64,000 bases of DNA from Montifringilla adamsi (taxonomy: Eukaryota > Chordata > Aves > Passeriformes > Passeridae). This document shows positions 57,926-64,000 of the stretch, one piece after another. The stretch is taken from the NCBI GenBank assembly GCA_017590115.1, contig JAGGNK010008337.1, positions 5,447,609 through 5,511,608 on the forward strand. Reading direction: 5' to 3'. Numbering within the stretch: the first letter of the stretch is position 1; the number at the start of each line of letters is the position of its first letter. The notes beneath the pieces are model-generated. The model saw only the letters and a program-made list of their open reading frames with translations. It ran no database searches and had not been told where the DNA came from. The translations under genes were made by a program, and so were the position numbers.

Positions 57926-60900
57926 GTAAGTCCTACATTTGTTCACATCATTGTTAGTTATTTATTACTTATTTATTTAATAAGCAAGATCTAGCTAGAA
58001 AAAAAAAGTCCAAAATTCTGTGGATTTTATTTGAAAAAACAAGTAATTTTCTCTGTTACGATATGGAAGAAGTAGAAATTAATTGTCACTGGACATTTCT
58101 CATCCTTTTGGGGACAAGTAATTTCATTTCTTCCTTAAAGACAGAAGTCTGTGCTGAAGTAAGCTAGTTTACTAGAGTGCACTGGATTTTCATACTCTTG
58201 ACTATCTTCCAAGTAAGAGTGATCCTGTTTTTAATAAGGCAGAGGGGGTAAACACACAGATGAAATGTAAAATGTAGATGAGATCTGTAGGGCTTTTGCT
58301 AAGAAAAATTCTGGCATTACTAAACTGTTAACACACTGCGAAGTGAAGGAAACTGTTAAATAATTGGATGTTTCAGAGTGTGACCATCAGCAGGAAACTC
58401 TGCAGAGCGTCCTGTTAAAGACAAAACTACCAAACACCAATGAACTTATCCTTTACTTCCCAAGTGATAAAAGAGCCAACCTCTCCCCAGGGTTGCAAGA
58501 TTCCTTCTGAGAAGTAGAAGCAGGAGATGCCACAGAGTTCTAGAAGGAAGTCACTGTGGCTATTGCTGTTACCTGGACACCACTCAGACAGCATGTAGGG
58601 CAGAGAGAAGACTGTTGATTACAGTAACTGAGTGAATGCAAAGTTAAAAGGCAGGAGAATGACAGAACTGCTGAGCTTGACAAGTACCTCTGGAGATTGT
58701 CTAGTCCCCAGCCCTCTGCTCAAAGCTGAGTCAGCTAGAGCAGAATGCTTAGGACCTTGTCCTGTTGGGTGTTTGAGTACCTCCAAGGATGGAGTCTGCA
58801 CAGCAGACTCTCAGCAGTCTGCTTTGTTTTTTAACCACTCTCAACAGTCAGAAGCATTCTTATATTATAGTGGGATTTCTATATTTAAAATTGTGTGGTT
58901 CCTCTTGTCCTTTCAATGGATATCACTCAGAAGAGTCTGGCTGCACCTTCTCTGTGTTCTCCCATCAGGTATTTATGCACATGGCTAAGATCCCCCTGAA
59001 TCTTCTCTTCTCTAGGCTGAACAGTCACAGCTCTTTCAGCCTCTCTGTATGTCAGATGCTGCCATCCCTAAAATCTTCCTTGTGGTCCTTCACTGGACTT
59101 GCTCCAAGAAGTCCATATCTCCCTTGTATTGAGGAGCCCAGAACTGGACCAAGCACTCCAGATGTGAGCAGAGAAGGATCATCTTCCTCTCCCTACTGGC
59201 AGCACTTCTCCAGATGTAGCCCTGGACCCTGCTGATGCTCCATGGCATAGGGGTGCATTGTTGACTTCAGCTTGGTGTCCACCAGGATCAACAGGACTTT
59301 CTTGGCCAAGCTGCTTTCCAGCTGGTCAGCCCCATGCTGATATGTGGCGTTATTCCTTCCCAAGTGCAGGACTTTTCATTTCCTTTTGTGGATATTAATG
59401 GGTTTGCTGCCTGCACATTTTTCCAGCCTGTCCAGCTCCCTTTGTACAGCAGCACAGTCCTCCAGAGCATGAGCCATCTTCCTTGGTTTTGTATGGGCTG
59501 TGAACTTGCTGAGCCTGCTCTCTCCCCATCATCCAGTTCATTAAAGAAGCAGTCCTGACCCCTGGGGTAAGGCCCTAGTGACTGGCCCCCAGCTGGGCTT
59601 GGAGCACAGTGCTTTGGCTGCTTATCAGGCCATTCCACTGTCCACTTTTCTAGGCTGTTCTTCCTCTGTTTGTCTCCGAGGATGTTTGAGAGAATGCCAG
59701 AATCCTTGCTAAAGTCAACATAAACAATGTCTGTTGTGCTCCCCTCACCCAGCAAGTCCCCCTCATCCTACAAAGCTGTCAGGCAGGGTGAGCGGGATTT
59801 CCCCTCCATAAATTAACGTGTCTCATCCTTTGTGTGTTTAGAAGTGGTTCCCATGATCATGTGCTCTGTCATCTTCCCAGGGATCAAGGACAGGCTGACC
59901 AGCCTTTAGTTTCTCAGATCTTCCCTCTTCTTGAATGTTGGAGTGCCACAAGGGCTGTAGGAATAAAATCCCTTTCTTTAATGAGCAATTTATCTGTAGC
60001 TCATGTATATATTTGTGAAAAAGGATGGAAACAAATGGCTGAACAGAAGCAGCCAGCTTTCATGGAGGCATAACAGTATCACTACTGTTTTGCATACCCA
60101 AAATGTCCATTATACAGTGTGATCAGATGGTTAGAAAAGGCAGTCTTGGAAACTGCCCCACAATTAGCAAAAGGGAGTTTCCTCAGTTTTCACTTGCTGT
60201 TCCTGGATTTCTCTCCAAATTCTTGGGTAATTGGATTTTAAAACAAAGCAAGCCCCCTTTCCCCACCCTGTTATCAGTAATTAATTTTTGAAGTATTACT
60301 ACGTTACTAGCAAAGGCTGGCATTAACTGGGTCAGGTGCACCTTGGTGGCAGTTCCTAGAGCTCCAAGATGCTGGTTGTTATTCCAGGAGTGTTGCACCC
60401 AGGTCAGAGGGGGCAGCAGATGAGGAGCTCCAGTTCCTGAGGTCTGTGAGGCTGAGCCTTGTGCTGCTTGCATGAGCAGGCCCTGCTAGCTGCACTGGGG
60501 CTGGTGGGCTCAGCCCAGCCTGGATGTCCACTGAATATCACTGTGAGTCAAAAGTACTGCGTGATTTCTGAGCTAATAGTACAGGATTTAGTACTGCTCC
60601 TTTGGTGTTTGGCAGGACCCAAATGTGTGTCTGTAGTATCTCCTCCAACAGGGGATCTCCTCAAAGCAGTCTTTGTAGGTGGCTTCACGTGGAATCTGGA
60701 CTTGTTGTTTAAACAAGCTTGCTCCATGGGATAGTGTCTGAGTGCGGAAGAGGCAGCTTTGTGATCTAGCAGAATGAGTCAGGAAAAGAGCAAGAGGGGG
60801 ACCTGTCAGAGAGATGAATGGGCTTGCTGGAGTCACAGTAGGTGAATGTCAGAACTGGAAATAAGCTGTGAATCCCTGGAGACACGTCCTGGTGCTGGGT

Positions 60901-63900
60901 TGCTAAATCACGTTTTGATTGAGTGTCTCTCTTCTGACTGCTGCTTCCCCCGCCCCATTGTCAGTTTATGCTTCAGCTTAGTGTTTATTTTATTCTGCCT
61001 TCCTTATTACAAGAAGGGAGAGGAAAACCATCTTATGATTTTCAGGCTGCATCTTGGAAGCATCTGTCACCTGGTGTAGAGAAGGAGGTTTTCCTTCTGT
61101 GTTCCTGCTTTAAATGAAACATCTTCCCCTAGGATGTGGGTACACTGCAAGTGCCTCACCCTTTGCCTTCAGCTCAAGTGTCAGTTCCAGAATTCATGGC
61201 TTTGACCAAGCCAATGACCCTTTTTCCATGAAAAGGCAGATCTATTCAGGATTAAACTTCCCACATCTCATCCCTTCTGTTTTTACAATGCCAAGTCTTT
61301 AAGCCAACCATATGTTTATTATTTCAAAGGTCCTTGTTTCTGAACACTCATTAATGTCGAGGTACTAACTCTGCCTTCCTCTGCATCCCACTGAAGCTTC
61401 CATCTCCACTGCTCACTTGGCCAGCCTCTTGCAGCAGCTCTCCCCTTCTGTTATGTACACAGCTAATCTGGCAGGCCAGCAGGCTTTTGGAGGAAAAGCA
61501 GCATCTGTCTGGACCTTGAGAGTCCTTTGACAGATTCACTCTATCCTCTCTTCCAGCACTGAGTCTTGGACGCGTTGCTGACTCTGTAATCCAGTAAGCA
61601 TCCTTCCCCAGTGCACCTGGCATATGCAGAGTGGAAGGATGTTTGCACCTTATCTTCTATCCAGTTGCTTTCCTCTGGAATATTTTTTTGCATGTAAACC
61701 AGACATCATCCAGCAGTATTTTAGAGAACAGGAATTTTAGCCTAAGGATAAAGAGCCAGGTTGATTTGATCACGTCAGCATTTGGGAGTATAATCTTGTC
61801 AGTCCAATTTGCTCCTTTGCCTGATAACTTCAGGCAGTATCAGCAAAATTTGACAGTACATTAGAAGTCTGAGAGACCTGATATGCCTTCCACACAAACA
61901 AGCAGCTTGAGACAGCAGAAATAATCCCAGTGCAATCATATTTAGGCATCAGAGGATCCAGAGAGATGCAAATGCTTGCAAAGCACACATGGAGATGGGA
62001 AGCCTCACTGCTTTGCTCCTCGCTGACCAGTTGATTTTCACTGGTTAGATTCCAAGACACTGTTTGTTAGGACAAAGCTGGCTCCCTGGCTTTGTGGCAG
62101 AGAGATTATTGTGATGATTCTACTGTAGTAGAGCAAAGGTCTCCCTGCCAATCCCCCTAGCATTACAGGAGTTCTCTCCAGCTGTAGCTCCTGCATCTCC
62201 TGCATGATACTCTTGAGTGGCCATGTGCAGCATTCCAGGTGTGTACCCTCTGCAAAATGAAGAGCAAAACTTCTTGGGAGTCTAAAAACAGGTTTAAGAA
62301 GGAAATTCCATTTAAACATGCAGCAATGCATCAATGTTTGAAGTTCCAGTTTGCTTAGATCACTGTCTCATGGCAAGACCTCAGGAATGCAGGATTTAGA
62401 CTGAATTTCCACTGCCAGGCAGAGACACTGAAGGAGAAGGATACCCAGACATACAGAAGACCTGCAGCTTTTTCAGCTGAGGGACTGGAAACAAAGCGTA
62501 GCCCTTCTGAAATTCCTTTCTGGGGTAGTTTCTGTCATATTAAGGCCCTGAAGCAAAACCAGTGTGGGTTTTGGCAATAGCTTCTTGTTTTCCCTTAAGC
62601 AGCTGCCAGAAAAGAACTTAAGAATAGAATAACTTTTATTTCCATTGTTTTTCCTCTGCTGTTTGGCTTCAGCCTTGGTTACCACAGCAGCATGGGAATG
62701 GCTGGAGCTGGTGGCAGCCTCTTTGCATTTGCTGCACAAGCAGCAGGGAGGTGGCCTCCCTCAAACTCTGACAGAGGAGGCTGTGAATGTGCAAACCTTC
62801 TGTGCATGATCAGCCAGAACAGCATTCTTCTGCCTTGCTTCAGCCCCTACACACAAGCCAGTCCTCAAAGGGGAGTTTGGGAATGTTGATTTTTCCTCCT
62901 TGCAGTATGAGGGAGTGCTTCTCCTGCAGCCCGTTTTCTCTTGGGGAAGAGGCATTTCCTATTCTTAAATGAGCAGGGGACTGGACTATTCCTTATACAA
63001 TTAAAAGGACTCCAGCTGGGACTCTTTTGCCAAAACCTGAAATTATCTCCTCTCTTACTGTGAGTTTTGAATGTTTTGCTGCCCTTGTTTTCCCTGAACT
63101 TGCACATTTTCACATATCCCAAGGAAATGTATTCTATTGCTTCTTGCAGGAAATGGCACTGATCTCATGAGAGGGCTTGACTATTTCTGGCCTAATTTGA
63201 CAGATCAAGGACACATTTTTCTTAAGCTTTTGTTTAAAATTTCAGAATCTTCTGGGCTTCTGTGCTCTTAGTTAAAAGTCATGATAAGAAATGGGGTAGG
63301 CTGGTGATTACCATAGGAGTGGAATCAGTTAAGTCTGTATTTTCAGAGCTGTAGACTCATGGGAAATTTGCGAAACAGCAGCGGGTAGTCCAAAGTCAAA
63401 TTCAGGAAAAGAAAGGGTTTGTCAGGAAGCTCATTTGGCTGAACTAGAGACACATTGCAGCTGGAATTTCTGGAAGAAAAAGTTCAACTGTTTGAGTAAA
63501 AAAATATTCCTGGTGAGCTCAAACTACTGGAAAAGGTGTGAAGAACTCCAGATGCTTCTGCTGATGCTCAGGAGGTGATGTATGAGTGGCACCTCCCTAC
63601 CATGGAGCAGGTAGAAAAGGGACAGAGAAGGACAGAAACCACATGTGAAAAGGGCTATAAAACAACTGAGAAGCAAATAGGAAATAACAGAAGGACAGTT
63701 GGAACAAGTGGACATTGATGTAAGCCTATTCCCAAAGCACATTTGCCCTGGGATGACTGGTAGATGGATTCCATAGATGGATGGCTGGTGTAATTCCAAA
63801 TGAACTGGACTTGCAGTGCTGTGGGGTTACCCTGTGCACACCAGCATTCCTGTGGATTTGGCTTGCAGGGAGCACTGCAGGGCTTGGGCAGGGGCCCCCA

Positions 63901-64000
63901 TGAGGCATAGCTCACCTGCACACGGGGAGAGTGGGAGCATCCTTCAGGTAAACAGGGAAGTACAGGGAGAGGAGCAAGGCCTGCATGAGCCGTGGGGATT
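57926..64000 (+). other. SLC24A3: Intron 15 of SLC24A3 (5' part, at least 6.1 kb)
   Basis: It begins GTAAGT. A CR1 copy of about 1.27 kb occupies 58684-59950 in antisense orientation. I looked for the expected next coding segment, a hydrophobic helix starting near an IRLNSRG-like motif, and did not find it before 64000. From 60 to 64 kb I see only unassigned intronic sequence. Confidence 0.85.
58684..59950 (-). mobile_element. CR1 LINE, about 1.27 kb, 3' part
   Basis: Antisense order is clear throughout: GTACCTCTGGAGATTGTCTA, GAGTACCTCCAAGGATGGAG, AGAAGAGTCTGGCTGCACC, CATCAGGTATTTATGCACAT, TTCTCTAGGCTGAACAGTC, GTATTGAGGAGCCCAGAAC, then the end of the reverse-transcriptase frame region around GGATTTCCCCTCCATAAATT and CCAGGGATCAAGGACAGGCT. 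It has many substitutions and no intact open frame, so it is a dead, 5'-truncated copy. It is the longest element in the window. Confidence 0.93.

Larger units (their letters stand above)
1..64000 (+). other. SLC24A3: SLC24A3 (NCKX3) gene, internal part: 3' part of intron 2 to 5' part of intron 15
   Basis: Thirteen spliced exons between 18700 and 57925 give one uninterrupted 486-codon reading frame. It matches NCKX3, a plasma-membrane exchanger of the CaCA superfamily that moves 4 Na+ in for 1 Ca2+ and 1 K+ out. Both signature alpha repeats are present (core AAGSSAPE in exon 5, AAGTSVPD in exon 14), separated by a long acidic cytosolic loop. I prefer SLC24A3 over SLC24A4 and SLC24A2 because the loop reads VNGLASNTEMDD, then HRKASVIMVDELLSAYP, then GESEVAIKIPIKH, all as I remember NCKX3. 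The recalled human protein is about 644 residues, with about 91 before this segment and about 71 after it, so 486 residues is the expected size for exons 3-15. There is no stop or frameshift in the exons. Start codon, promoter, stop and polyadenylation site are all outside the window. The exon numbers are inferred from the human gene. Confidence 0.95.

Noticed and set aside
59288..59755. Minus-strand open frame of 155 codons
   Set aside because: It lies in the CR1 copy and reads partly like the end of a LINE reverse-transcriptase frame, but it is a decayed fragment and not a host gene.
57926..64000. SLC24A3 exons 16 and 17
   Set aside because: I searched for the expected C-terminal helices and the CGDH-type end and found nothing. 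The GCTGAACAGTC word near 59020 that looked like part of exon 16 belongs to CR1.
1..64000. tRNA, rRNA, miRNA, snoRNA, CRISPR, LTR retrovirus or bacterial-type operons
   Set aside because: No cloverleaf with A and B boxes, no long hairpin, no regularly spaced repeat-spacer array, and no LTR pair or gag/pol/env frame could be recognised. A profile search could still reveal weak cases.

Overview
The window is an internal piece of one vertebrate gene on the + strand, SLC24A3, which encodes NCKX3, a K+-dependent Na+/Ca2+ exchanger. The genome is most probably avian. Six CR1 LINE fragments are recognisable, at least two with the diverged 3'-terminal octamer-type tail seen in birds. Introns are modest in length (0.55 to 11.1 kb), and ancient MIR-like SINE traces are present. 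The wording of the CR1 copies at 13.0 and 21.0 kb looks passerine to me, but the species cannot be fixed from this stretch.

Thirteen coding exons can be placed to the base. Together they give 1,460 nt, which is 2 nt completing a split codon plus 486 codons, with every intron phase matching. By the 17-exon layout I recall for the human gene they are exons 3 to 15. Exons 1 and 2 (N-terminal signal or membrane segment and start of the extracellular region) lie left of the window. Exons 16 and 17 (the last membrane segments and the stop) lie to the right. Every acceptor ends in AG and every donor starts with GT.

Layout: 1-18699 is the 3' part of intron 2, with no exon that I can see. Exons 3-4 (18.7 and 25.8 kb) carry the end of the extracellular region and the first membrane helix of the exchanger core. 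Exons 5-6 (29.9-32.0 kb) carry the alpha-1 repeat. Exons 7-9 (43.1-49.3 kb) carry the next two helices, exon 8 being only 26 bp. Exons 10-12 (50.9-54.5 kb) encode the large cytosolic loop with an unusual Asn/Glu then Asp9 tract. Exon 13 (55.9 kb) starts the second membrane half. Exons 14-15 (56.8-57.9 kb) carry the alpha-2 repeat. From 57926 to the end is intron 15, which contains a CR1 copy of about 1.3 kb.

The rest is intronic: CR1 fragments, MIR-like SINEs, poly-T runs, microsatellites, four short young tandem duplications (units of about 56 to 108 bp), and a GC-rich cluster of three minisatellites at 46.3-47.1 kb. I found no second gene, RNA gene, CRISPR, operon or new mobile system. The long open frames outside the exons lack splice or homology support and are chance or repeat-driven. 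The most useful observations concern the exon architecture of the two alpha repeats, the acidic loop tract and the tandem-repeat loci.
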